A DNA stretch of 64,000 bases. It comes from Asanoa iriomotensis (lineage in GTDB: Bacteria; Actinomycetota; Actinomycetes; Mycobacteriales; Micromonosporaceae). The stretch covers positions 31,020 to 95,019 of the forward strand of contig NZ_BONC01000034.1 of assembly GCF_016862515.1 (NCBI RefSeq). Reading direction: 5' to 3'. The notes beneath the pieces were generated by a model. It was given only the letters and a program-made list of their open reading frames with translations. It was not told where the DNA came from and made no database searches. The translations under genes and the position numbers were made by a program. Below are positions 17,229-24,329 of the stretch, piece after piece (the first letter of the stretch is position 1; every line of letters begins with the position of its first letter).

Positions 17229-17807
17229 ATGGTTGTCGTGGCCTCCTCTGCACCGCTGCGGGACGACTCGTTGCGCGCCGCCCTCGCGGAGGCGTTCCAC
17301 TGGTTCGACCCGGGAGCGCACAGCGACCACCTGGTCAGCGACGTGTCCGGTTGGTGGCATTCGCCCTCGTTGTTGGCCTCCGTCGGTCCTGCCCTGGCCG
17401 ACCTGTTCGCGGACGCCGCGCCGACGCTCGTGGTCTCGCCGGAGGTGACGGGCTTCCTGGTCGGGCCGTTGGTGGCGGTGGCGTTGGGCGTGGGCTTCGC
17501 GCCGGCGGTGAAGGACGGCGGCGACCGGCGGTTGGTCGACCGGGTGACCTGGGCGCGGACGCCGCCGGACTATCGCGGTCGGGAGCTGCGGCTGGGCGTG
17601 CGCGATCGGCAGATCCGCGCGAACGATCGGGTGCTGGTGGTCGACGACTGGGTGGCGACGGGTGCGCAGGTGCGGGCGCTCTACGACGTGGTGGCGCTGC
17701 GCGGTGCGACGGCCGTCGGGTGCGCGGCGATCGTCGACGCGTGCCCGCCTCCGGTGACCGCGGACCTGGGGTTGCGCTCGCTGCTGACGGCGGCGGATCT
17801 CGGTTAG
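17229..17807 (+). CDS. Phosphoribosyltransferase-family protein
   Basis: The 192-residue protein has the PRPP-binding signature VLVVDDWVATGAQ (about residues 137-149): two acidic residues, then small residues and Thr-Gly. An upstream VSPEVTGFLVGPLVAVALG segment resembles adenine phosphoribosyltransferases, as does the DRVTWARTPPDYRGRELRL loop. Whether it has a purine substrate is unclear; the family also includes regulators. Start ATG 17229 is used; ATG-equivalent codons at 17220 and 17238 are alternatives. Its stop overlaps that of the convergent NUDIX gene by four bases. Confidence 0.78.
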   Translation: MVVVASSAPLRDDSLRAALAEAFHWFDPGAHSDHLVSDVSGWWHSPSLLASVGPALADLFADAAPTLVVSPEVTGFLVGPLVAVALGVGFAPAVKDGGDRRLVDRVTWARTPPDYRGRELRLGVRDRQIRANDRVLVVDDWVATGAQVRALYDVVALRGATAVGCAAIVDACPPPVTADLGLRSLLTAADLG

Positions 17808-18280
17808 CTCGGCGGGGCGAACCAGGCCTTTTGGTCTCCGGCCAAGGCCTGCTCGAGTCGCAGCTTGGCCAGCTCGTCGAGGGGCGGGTGGTCGTCGACC
17901 GGGAACCAGCCGACTTCGAGCGACTCGTCGTCGTTGACGGTGGCGGCGGTGGTGAGCGCGCGGCAGACGAAGGTGACGTTCAGGTATTGGGCAACGTCGC
18001 CGTTCGGATATTCGACCACCGGGCTGACGGTGACCGAGCTGATCCGCTCGGGCGCGACGCGCACCCCCGTCTCCTCGAAGACCTCCCGCACGATCGCGGT
18101 GGCGGGCTCCTCGCCGGGTTCGGGGATGCCGGAGATCAACGACCACCGGCCGGTGTCGGCGCGGCGGCCGAGCAGGAGCTCGCCGGCGGCGTTCCGGACC
18201 ACGGCGCTGACGCCGGGGAGCCAGAGGCGGGTGTGCCCGATGTGGGCGCGGATGTCGGTTATGAAGCGCGGGGTCGCCAC
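17804..18280 (-). CDS. NUDIX hydrolase
   Basis: This 158-residue protein has a full NUDIX box: a GIPEPGEEP start, the central Ala-Ile-Val-Arg-Glu helix and EETGVRV (about residues 51-75), with Arg-Glu and Glu-Glu metal ligands. It hydrolyses a nucleoside diphosphate linked to another moiety; the sequence does not say which. The beta-strand LWLPGVSAVVRNAAGELLLGRR before the box is typical of single-domain MutT-like enzymes. It is tail-to-tail with the phosphoribosyltransferase, overlapping by four bases. Confidence 0.9.
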   Translation of the reverse strand: MATPRFITDIRAHIGHTRLWLPGVSAVVRNAAGELLLGRRADTGRWSLISGIPEPGEEPATAIVREVFEETGVRVAPERISSVTVSPVVEYPNGDVAQYLNVTFVCRALTTAATVNDDESLEVGWFPVDDHPPLDELAKLRLEQALAGDQKAWFAPPS

Positions 18281-18357
18281 GGGGGCACCCTAAACGACCA
18301 TTCGCGCAGCTAGAGCCAGCTACCACCCGGGGAGATCACAGACTGGTATAGCGCTAT

Positions 18358-18412
18358 CTGCCATATCGCAGACTGGCGTCTACCGGAGAGCGATGTAGTT
18401 CGGGTGCAATAT
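18358..18412 (+). promoter_or_regulatory. Operator element A and -10-like box before the DUF6232 gene
   Basis: CTGCCATATCGCAG (18358-18371) is the reverse complement of the CTGCGATATGGCAG element found at 20044. GTGCAATATG (18404-18413) follows 32 bases on, matching the position of GTGCATAATG in the two other copies. The AGACTGG heptamer flanks it on both sides (18341 and 18371). It is probably the regulated promoter of the gene starting at 18441. Confidence 0.6.
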
Positions 18413-18440
18413 GTGTAGCCACACCCCGGGAGGAGGTCAG

Positions 18441-18890
18441 ATGCCCACCTACTATCCCGGTCCGGACGTGCGAATCACCGACGAGGCGTTCACCGTCCTG
18501 GGCGATCGACCGATCCGGTTCCGCATCAGGGACCTGGTCGACCCCTATGTCGTCCGTGGCGACCGGCACCCCGCTGGAGTGGTGACCGGCCGCTTCGCCA
18601 TCGGCACCGCGGTCGCGGGCACGGTGAGCTGGGGAATGCACGACTCCCTGGTCCTACACGTCGCCATCCTGATCGCGATCGCCATCCCCGTGCTGGTCAC
18701 GGGCGCGTGCTTCCGTGCGGCACCGCGCACCTACCAGCTATGGGCCGTGCACGAGTCGGCGGACGTCTGCCTCTACAGCAGCACGCACCCAGCGCGGTTC
18801 GGCCAGGTTCGGCGGGCCCTGGTCAGAGCCGTGGAAGAGCAACACCGCCAGCGCTCGACAGCAACGTGGCTGCGCGAGATCGAACGCTGA
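18441..18890 (+). CDS. DUF6232 family membrane protein
   Basis: ATG 18441 follows GGAGGAGG by six bases. The 149-residue protein starts MPTYYPGPDVRITDEAFTVL, continues with a beta-rich domain containing RIRDLVDPYVVRGD, then has two adjacent membrane helices (about residues 52-65 and 71-93) and a cytoplasmic tail with the conserved-looking LWAVHESADVCLYSS and FGQVRRALVRAVEEQ segments. The family is known only from actinobacteria, often near XRE-DUF5753/DUF397 genes, and has no established function. It shares the upstream operator with the neighbouring regulator gene, so it is probably part of the same small regulon. Confidence 0.8.
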   Translation: MPTYYPGPDVRITDEAFTVLGDRPIRFRIRDLVDPYVVRGDRHPAGVVTGRFAIGTAVAGTVSWGMHDSLVLHVAILIAIAIPVLVTGACFRAAPRTYQLWAVHESADVCLYSSTHPARFGQVRRALVRAVEEQHRQRSTATWLREIER

Positions 18891-18905
18891 GCTGCCCCGA
18901 TCGGC

Positions 18906-18933
18906 GCCGAGGGTGGACCGGCCCACCCTCGGC
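18906..18933 (+). terminator. Hairpin terminator after the DUF6232 gene
   Basis: GCCGAGGGTGG pairs perfectly with CCACCCTCGGC around a six-base loop, 15 bases after the stop. It insulates the DUF6232 gene from the regulator gene downstream. Confidence 0.75.
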
Positions 18934-18949
18934 GTCTCAGCGTGTGCGC

Positions 18950-19006
18950 CAGCTTGCGATATGGCAGGTTGCACGATGGCGAGAAGGAACATCGCGGTGC
19001 ATAATG
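18950..19006 (+). promoter_or_regulatory. Operator/promoter module B before the XRE-DUF5753 gene
   Basis: The 57-base segment is identical at 46 positions to 20040-20096. It holds TTGCGATATGGCAG (18954-18967), then exactly 29 bases, then GTGCATAATG with a CATAAT -10-like hexamer (19000-19005). The regulator starts 125 bases further on. Autoregulation by the XRE protein is likely. Confidence 0.65.
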
Positions 19007-19130
19007 TTGTCCAATCCGCGCGTTCGGCTGACAGTTGCACCACTGACTTCCGTCGCCGGCAGCGACACCTTGGCCCGAGGGCCGGCGTATGCCCGACGCG
19101 CGCTCTCAACATGACAGGAGAGCGCCCACG

Positions 19131-19991
19131 ATGGCCGACTCGCCCTATGTAGCGCGTCGTCGCGTGCGATTGGCGATTCGGCGTGCCCGCGAGACCAAAG
19201 GCGCGACCCAGAGCGAAGTGGCCGAGGCCATGGAGTGGTCGCTGTCCAAAGTGATGCGGATCGAGAGTGGCGAAGTCACGATTTCGCAGAACGACCTGCG
19301 CCCGCTGCTCGCCTACCTCGGCGTCAAGGAACGCGCGAAGGTCGAGTCGCTGGTCGCGTCGGCAAAACTCTCCAAGCAGCGTGTGCAGTGGTGGGAGACC
19401 CCGCAATACCGCGAACTGCTGACGCCGTCGATCGTCCAGCTCATGGGCTTCGAGGTGGCCGCGCAAGTTACCCGCTACTTCTGTTCGATGGTGGTGCCCG
19501 GTCGCCTGCAGACCCCGGCGTATGCCCGCGCCATCATGGAGACGTTCGCCGGCGAGCTGACCGAGGAGGCCGTCGAGGCCCGGGTCCGGATGCGCGAGCT
19601 GCGCCGGGAGCAGTTCCTGTCGCCCACGGAGCACCAGGACATCTTCGTGGTTCTCGACGAGTCAGTCCTGCACCGCCAGGTCGGTGGGGCCGACGTCCTT
19701 CGTGAGCAGCTCGAACACCTGCTCGACCTGATCGGAGCACAACGGATCGCACTCCGGATCGTTCCGTTCAAGGTGCAGTCGCTGATCCCCATGTTCGCGA
19801 CGTACGAGATCCACAACTTCGCGGACGGTGGGGAGATCCTCTACCGGGAGAGCGACACTCTCGACGAGATCGTCGAAGACCCGGAGAAGCTCAGACGGCA
19901 TCGAGAGATCTTCGAACGGGTCTGGATCGGCGCGTACGACGAGACTTCATCGGCCGGCCTCCTCAAGGACCACGCCGACGCGCTACGTTGA
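19131..19991 (+). CDS. XRE-family regulator with DUF5753 domain (WhiJ/Scr-type)
   Basis: 286 residues. The N-terminal helix-turn-helix (about 8-65, with TQSEVAEAMEWSLSKVMRIESGEV) is followed by the DUF5753 sensor-like domain (about 90-275), recognisable by VPGRLQTPAYARAIM, the VLDESVLHRQVGG motif, and the C-terminal RRHREIFERV. Such proteins pair with DUF397 partners in Streptomyces (WhiJ-like, Scr1/Scr2-like) and affect development and antibiotic production; NCBI describes them as toxin-antitoxin-like. The ATG at 19131 follows GGAG; an upstream ATG at 19089 lacks one. Two DUF397 genes lie 0.65-1.0 kb downstream, separated from it by a decayed second regulator. Confidence 0.9.
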   Translation: MADSPYVARRRVRLAIRRARETKGATQSEVAEAMEWSLSKVMRIESGEVTISQNDLRPLLAYLGVKERAKVESLVASAKLSKQRVQWWETPQYRELLTPSIVQLMGFEVAAQVTRYFCSMVVPGRLQTPAYARAIMETFAGELTEEAVEARVRMRELRREQFLSPTEHQDIFVVLDESVLHRQVGGADVLREQLEHLLDLIGAQRIALRIVPFKVQSLIPMFATYEIHNFADGGEILYRESDTLDEIVEDPEKLRRHREIFERVWIGAYDETSSAGLLKDHADALR

Positions 19992-20039
19992 TCGACAACC
20001 GGTCTTCCCGTTTCGCGGACAGAACTAGTCCTGACGTGC

Positions 20040-20096
20040 CAACCTGCGATATGGCAGATAGCGGGATGGCGGGAAGGGATCTCGCCGTGCATAATG
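20040..20096 (+). promoter_or_regulatory. Operator/promoter module C, now without an intact gene behind it
   Basis: The segment carries CTGCGATATGGCAG (20044-20057), a 29-base spacer, and GTGCATAATG (20087-20096), the same layout as module B. No intact gene starts within 500 bases; only a degraded regulator fragment and then a DUF397 gene follow. It was probably the promoter of the lost second regulator and may now drive the DUF397 gene. Confidence 0.6.
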
Positions 20097-20419
20097 GACG
20101 GATGACCAGTCGCCGCGGGGGCGGCAGGCTGTTACCGCCCCGGCTTGGTCCGTAATCGTTCGGTACGCCCGCCCCTCGGGCAACCTGCGCGTCCTGCGGA
20201 CAAGGCCAACCCTGGCAACTTAGGCTGGCAGGGCAACTGGCTAGGCGAAGATCCGACTCACCACCGCCGCGTGAAATCGCTGTGCCTCGCGTGCTGGTCA
20301 TCTGATAGGAGCGCCATGGCGGCCTCAAGCGACTCACCTGCGGTGACGGGCTCTCCTGTCCGCCGCGGGGTCGGTCGCACGCAGCCTGCGTTCGCTACTC
20401 GCCACTTTGGAGCTCCCAC

Positions 20420-20545
20420 CTCTTGGCCGGCGGGCACCACCACGTGGCGATACAGGCAAGGCGGCACCACAACCTCGTCGATGACGCGGACAAGATCCAA
20501 AGGCGTCACGAGATCTTCGATCGACTTCCGTGCTGCGCAACTATT
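20420..20545 (+). pseudogene. Decayed DUF5753 regulator fragment
   Basis: In one frame this stretch reads a Gly-Gly/His-rich segment and then VDDADKIQRRHEIFDRL (20477-20527), which matches VEDPEKLRRHREIFERV of the intact regulator at 8 of 17 residues, with most other changes conservative. The DNA of this block matches 19876-19926 at 37 of 51 bases. Reading stops soon after, and no helix-turn-helix remains upstream. Together with promoter module C ahead and a DUF397 gene behind, it is best explained as the remnant of a second XRE-DUF5753 gene. The rest of 19992-20648 holds no convincing gene; a GGGGCGG/CCGCCCC hairpin lies at 20118-20141. A minus-strand ORF at 20258-20509 lacks any ribosome site. 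Confidence 0.55.
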
Positions 20546-20648
20546 TCGCCGCCGTGATCGAATACCGAGCCAACCGTGAGCCCAAAACGGCAGTTTGGCA
20601 CGGCGTCACATAACTGGCATTCGCAATTATTGTGAGAAAGGTTGAACG

Positions 20649-20849
20649 TTGACGAACTCGACGACGGCGCCCAACTGGCGCAAGAGCAGCCGTTGCGCGA
20701 CCGGAGCATGCGTCGAAGTGGCTGACGTGTCGGACGCCGTGCTGATGCGTGACTCCAAGACGCCCGAGGCGCCAGCGCTGGCTTTCGGCCGCCTGGGCTG
20801 GAACGATTTCCTTTTCGGCGTGAAGAATGGCGAATTCGACGCCAATTGA
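20649..20849 (+). CDS. DUF397 protein, first copy
   Basis: 66 residues from a TTG start preceded by GAAAGG. The DUF397 signature is complete: NWRKSSRC at the N-terminus, then GACVEVADV, VLMRDSKTPEAPALAF and the WNDFLFGVKNGEFD end. DUF397 proteins are the small partners of XRE-DUF5753 regulators in actinobacteria, and some are reported as the toxin-like half of TA-like pairs. The regulator that once preceded it appears decayed, so it probably works with the intact protein encoded at 19131-19991, or is orphaned. Confidence 0.88.
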   Translation: MTNSTTAPNWRKSSRCATGACVEVADVSDAVLMRDSKTPEAPALAFGRLGWNDFLFGVKNGEFDAN

Positions 20850-20926
20850 GCGGCACTCGAGCGAGGCGCGCCGGAGGCAATAGCGCGCCTCGCCCGACAG
20901 GGTTCGCCAGCGCAGTAACGGCATAA

Positions 20927-20940
20927 GCGGCATATCGCAT
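20927..20940 (+). promoter_or_regulatory. Weak operator-like element D before the second DUF397 gene
   Basis: GCGGCATATCGCAT matches CTGCCATATCGCAG at 10 of 14 positions, including the whole CATATCGCA core. It lies 90 bases before the DUF397 gene at 21030. No clear GTGCATAATG box follows. Confidence 0.35.
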
Positions 20941-21029
20941 TTGTCCGGCGCAAAGACGTGGCATTCCGTTCCTTCTGTCCCGGCAGTTGCTTACGCTAAC
21001 TTCTTGGGAACACAAGGAGGCTGGTTCAA

Positions 21030-21221
21030 ATGCCAATTGATCCGCCCAGGATTGAGTGGCGACGCAGGTGCGCCAGCGGCGCCTGTGTCGAGGTCGCCGA
21101 AGTGGGCCGATCCGTCGCCGTGCGTGACTCGAAAGACCCCGATGGCGCAGTGGTGCTCTTTACTCGCTCAGCGTGGAGCGAGTTCCTCACCGGTATCCGC
21201 CAGTACGAGCCGCGCCGCTAG
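21030..21221 (+). CDS. DUF397 protein, second copy
   Basis: 63 residues with AAGGAGG nine bases before the ATG. The family pattern is clear: IEWRRRC, GACVEVAEV, VAVRDSKDPDGAVVLF and WSEFLTGIRQ. The usual W-x-K-S-S start is replaced by EWRRRCASGAC, and the C-terminal acidic Glu-Phe-Asp end is missing, so it is a divergent copy. It follows the first DUF397 gene by 180 bases. The two copies are about half identical, an older duplication. Confidence 0.85.
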   Translation: MPIDPPRIEWRRRCASGACVEVAEVGRSVAVRDSKDPDGAVVLFTRSAWSEFLTGIRQYEPRR

Positions 21222-21418
21222 CCCGGTGCATCCGGAGCGACCCGCCGAATCGCTCCGTCATCCCCGCCCCAACCGCCGCCGGCGGAGATGACCCGAGATC
21301 AGTGCACATCGCAAGGTCACGAGGGCCCTGCGCTGTTGCGACGCCAAATCCGCCGACATTCGCGAAGCCGGTCAAGGCGCTCACCGCGACACCGCCGTCC
21401 GTCGCGCCTTGACCGCCG

Positions 21419-22660
21419 TTGCGCCTGCGGCCGTACTCTGGTGACGGCCGCAGGGAGGTCGTCGTCGAGACAACGGTCTGTGTCGTGGGTGGTGGCCCAG
21501 CCGGCGTTGTGCTGGGGCTGTTGCTGGCACGGCAGGGTGTCGAGGTCGTCGTGCTGGAGAAGCATGCCGACTTCCTGCGTGACTTCCGCGGCGACACCGT
21601 CCATCCGTCCACGTTGAACCTGCTCGACGAGATCGGGCTCAGCGCGGCCCTGGCGGAGCGGCCCGGGCGCGCGGTCGACGACCTGAGGGTCACCTTCGAC
21701 GACGGCACGGTGCGGGTCGCCGACTTCAGCCGACTGCCTGGCCCGCACCGGCACATCCTCTTCCTGCCGCAATGGGACTTCCTCGATCTGCTCGCCGCCG
21801 CCGCGGAGACGTTGCCGTCTTTCACGCTGCTGCGCTCGGCCGAGGTGGTCTCCGTGCTGCGTGACGGTCCGCAAGTCGTCGGCGTGCGCACGGCCGATGG
21901 GCGGGAGGTCCGGGCCCGTCTCACCGTCGGCTGCGACGGGCGGACGTCGGCGGTGCGGGAGTTGCTCGGGCTGCGGCCCCGCGAGTTCGGTGCGCCGATG
22001 GACGTGCTCTGGTTCCGGCTCTCGCGGCGTCCCGACGAGCCGGCCGGGCTCGACATGCTGGTCGGTGCGGGCGGGCTGATGCTCTGCATCGACCGCGGGG
22101 ATTACTTCCAGTGCGCGTACGTGATCGCCAAGGGCGGCTACGAGACCGTGCGGGCGGCCGGGCTCGACGCGTTCCGGGAGCGGGTCGCGGCGCGGGCGCC
22201 GCGGTTCGCTGACCGGTTGGGTGAGCTGGCGACCTGGGCCGACGTGCGGTTGCTGACTGTCCAGCTGAACCGGTTGCGGCACTGGTCGGTGCCGGGCGCA
22301 CTGCTGATCGGCGACGCCGCGCACGCGATGTCCCCGATCGGCGGGGTCGGCATCAACCTGGCGGTCCAGGACGCGGTGGCGACAGCCCGCCTGCTCGGCC
22401 CGGCGCTGGCCGCCGGCACGCTGCGCGACGCCGACCTGGCCAAGGTGGAACGCCGGCGCCGCTTTCCGACCGTGGTCACCCAGGGCGCGCAACGGCTGGC
22501 CCAACGCCGGGTGGTCGACCCGCTGTTGGCGACGACCGGCGCGGTGAAGGTCCCCGCGCCGTTGCGTGTGCTGGACCGGACGCCGTGGCTGCAACGCCTC
22601 GCCGCGCGGGCGGTCGGCCTGGGCGTCCGGCCCGAGCACTTCGTCAGTCGATCGCGTTGA
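21419..22660 (+). CDS. FAD-dependent monooxygenase (PHBH fold)
   Basis: A class A flavoprotein hydroxylase of 413 residues. The ADP-binding GGGPAGVVLGLLLARQG motif starts at about residue 24, the RGDTVHPSTL segment and the SAVRELLGLRPREFG block (DG-type) are in the middle, and the second FAD motif LIGDAAHAMSPIGGVGINLAVQD is at about 300. It oxidises some small molecule with NAD(P)H and O2; related proteins work on phenolics, polyketides or in degradation. The only start codon in frame before the FAD motif is TTG 21419, with no ribosome site; a good GGGAGG lies at 21452, closer to the motif, so the true start may be a rare codon there. The 3' end overlaps the antisense microprotein gene. Confidence 0.85.
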   Translation: MRLRPYSGDGRREVVVETTVCVVGGGPAGVVLGLLLARQGVEVVVLEKHADFLRDFRGDTVHPSTLNLLDEIGLSAALAERPGRAVDDLRVTFDDGTVRVADFSRLPGPHRHILFLPQWDFLDLLAAAAETLPSFTLLRSAEVVSVLRDGPQVVGVRTADGREVRARLTVGCDGRTSAVRELLGLRPREFGAPMDVLWFRLSRRPDEPAGLDMLVGAGGLMLCIDRGDYFQCAYVIAKGGYETVRAAGLDAFRERVAARAPRFADRLGELATWADVRLLTVQLNRLRHWSVPGALLIGDAAHAMSPIGGVGINLAVQDAVATARLLGPALAAGTLRDADLAKVERRRRFPTVVTQGAQRLAQRRVVDPLLATTGAVKVPAPLRVLDRTPWLQRLAARAVGLGVRPEHFVSRSR

Positions 22661-22748
22661 GCGTGATGCCGGCCTGGGCAGCGGTGGGCAGCCAGACCAG
22701 CAGCCCGGTCACCGCCGCGGCGATGACCAGGCGGACGAGGTTGCGCAT
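22644..22748 (-). CDS. 34-residue exported microprotein (possible peptide precursor)
   Basis: An AGGAGGAG ribosome site lies right before the ATG. The product has a positively charged start (MRNLVRLV), a hydrophobic core (IAAAVTGLLVWL) and a typical signal-peptidase site at TAAQA, leaving only GITLNAID. The last 17 bases run antisense through the 3' end of the FAD monooxygenase gene. It is either a precursor of a secreted octapeptide or a small membrane protein. Nothing nearby is an obvious receptor or exporter. The ribosome site and signal architecture argue against chance, but conservation could not be checked. Confidence 0.55.
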   Translation of the reverse strand: MRNLVRLVIAAAVTGLLVWLPTAAQAGITLNAID

Positions 22749-22812
22749 GACTCCTCCTCGAGCTTCCCGATAGGACACTGGGGATTCGTGGCGAAGGTCG
22801 CGAAGGATTGGC

Positions 22813-23352
22813 TCAATGCACCATCGCCTCGTAGGCGTCGCCGGCGTCGCTGATCGGGCGGTAGCGGTCGTCGGCCGCGGCCGCGTGCAGGTCCGCGAGC
22901 AGGTCGGTCCCTGCGGGCAGCCGCAGCTCGGTCCGGAGGCGTTGGCGGGCCGCGTCGAGGTCGGGCCAGTCGGCGCGGATCTCGTCGTCCGCTTCGGCCA
23001 GCCAGGCGCGTAGCTTCGCCCCGCCGTCGTCGCCGAGTGGGTGAGCCGTGGCGTCGTGGATGCTGGACAGGCCGACTATCAGGGCCAGCGCGTCGCGCAG
23101 CGTTGTTGCGATCAGGCCGCCTTCGCCTTCGGAGCCCACGTAGACGACCGGGCGGTCGGCACCGTCGCCGGCCAGCATGAACGCGCCACCGGCGGCGTCA
23201 CCCGCGATCATCTCCAGCCGTTCGCCGCTGGCCAGGTGGACCTCCTCCGCGGGTCCGTTGTCCACACGGGACAGATCGAAGTCGAACTCGGCCAACGCCT
23301 GCGCGATCCAGGGCGTCGCGCGGATGTGCTCCAGCAGTTCACGGTCAGACAT
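22813..23352 (-). CDS. Hypothetical acidic protein, 179 aa
   Basis: The protein begins MSDRELLEHIRATPWIAQALAEFDFDL and is acidic throughout, with no membrane segment. A beta-rich middle (LASGERLEMIAGDAAGGAFML, VVYVGSEGEGGLIATTLRDAL, about residues 40-95) is followed by helical Asp/Arg-rich segments. The pattern of a short helical start and a strand-rich core with a surface GSEGEGG loop recalls SMI1/SUKH immunity-like proteins, but I cannot confirm that. It is divergent from the PP2C-like gene at 23429, with 76 bases between them. Confidence 0.6.
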   Translation of the reverse strand: MSDRELLEHIRATPWIAQALAEFDFDLSRVDNGPAEEVHLASGERLEMIAGDAAGGAFMLAGDGADRPVVYVGSEGEGGLIATTLRDALALIVGLSSIHDATAHPLGDDGGAKLRAWLAEADDEIRADWPDLDAARQRLRTELRLPAGTDLLADLHAAAADDRYRPISDAGDAYEAMVH

Positions 23353-23428
23353 GCCCGCGACCGTACCCGGCTCCTGGTCTAGCCCTCAGGCTCTATCCTT
23401 CGGCCAGAGTGGGTGAGGAGGGGTGTCG

Positions 23429-24223
23429 ATGCGCGTGGCGATGGCCACCTCCGTGAGTGCGCCGGATGCGGTCAACGAGGACCTCTTTCTCGCCGGCCCC
23501 GGGTTCGCGGTGTTGCTCGACGGTGCCGGGACGCGCGGGATCGAGGCGATCTGCCGGCACGGTGTGGCCTGGTACACCACGCGCCTCGGCGGTGAACTGG
23601 TTGCGCGCCTGGCGTTCGAGCGCGGGCCGCTCACGCAACTGTTGGGCGACGCCATCGAAGCCGTTGCCGCCACGCATCGGCACACCTGCGATCTGGCCGA
23701 TCCGAGCAGCCCGTCGGCGACCGTGGCCATTCTCCGCCTTGGTGGTGGTCGGGCGGACTACCTCGTACTCGGTGATTCGGTTCTGTTGCTCAATGGCTCT
23801 CGGGCGCTCGTCGTCGACGACCGCCGGGAGGTCGCGTTCCGGCAGCCTTATCAGGTTGTCTACGACGCCGCGGCCGAGGGGAGCGCCGAGTGGGTGGAGG
23901 CGCGGCGCGTCTACATCGAGGCGTTGCGGGCCAACCGCAACCAGCCTGGCGGGTTCTGGCTCGCCAAGGACGATCCGCGCGCGGCCGCTGAGGCGATCAC
24001 CGGCACGCTGCCCATCGGCGAGGTCACCGACGCGGCGCTGCTGACCAATGGCGCCAGCCGCTACGTCGACCGCTTCGGCCTGGCCGACTGGGCACAGACG
24101 TTGCTCACGCTCAAAACCCTGGGCCCAGAAGAGATCATCCATCGGGTACGCGCAGCGGAACAGGCAGCCGGAGTGGTCCCCGACGACGCAACGGTTGCCC
24201 ATTTGGCGTCGATCGCGAAGTGA
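23429..24223 (+). CDS. PP2C-like protein with a missing metal ligand
   Basis: The ATG follows GAGGAGG. The 264-residue protein keeps several PPM-phosphatase landmarks: NEDLF near the N-terminus, LLDGAG (Asp31, Gly32), the central LVLGDS (Gly115-Asp116-Ser117) and the C-terminal PDDATV (Asp252, Asp253). The usual late Asp-Gly motif that binds metal is replaced by LLTNGAS (Asn207), so catalysis may be weak or lost. It might be a regulatory pseudophosphatase. No kinase lies beside it. Confidence 0.75.
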   Translation: MRVAMATSVSAPDAVNEDLFLAGPGFAVLLDGAGTRGIEAICRHGVAWYTTRLGGELVARLAFERGPLTQLLGDAIEAVAATHRHTCDLADPSSPSATVAILRLGGGRADYLVLGDSVLLLNGSRALVVDDRREVAFRQPYQVVYDAAAEGSAEWVEARRVYIEALRANRNQPGGFWLAKDDPRAAAEAITGTLPIGEVTDAALLTNGASRYVDRFGLADWAQTLLTLKTLGPEEIIHRVRAAEQAAGVVPDDATVAHLASIAK

Positions 24224-24329
24224 CGGCCGGATCGAGGCCGGCGCGTCGGCCAGATCCGCGTCCGAGACGGACATTTCTGCCCACGAAGCCCTTGGCGCGA
24301 CCTAAGGTCGCAGGTGAGGGGGCGCGATC

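Noticed and set aside
18340..20100. CRISPR-like array suggested by repeated CTGCGATATGGCAG elements
   Set aside because: The copies are hundreds of bases apart, occur in both orientations and precede genes at fixed spacing, so they are operators, not CRISPR repeats.
20258..20509. Minus-strand frame of 83 codons in the decayed regulator region
   Set aside because: Its composition is plausible, but there is no ribosome site and the plus strand carries a better-supported DUF5753 remnant.
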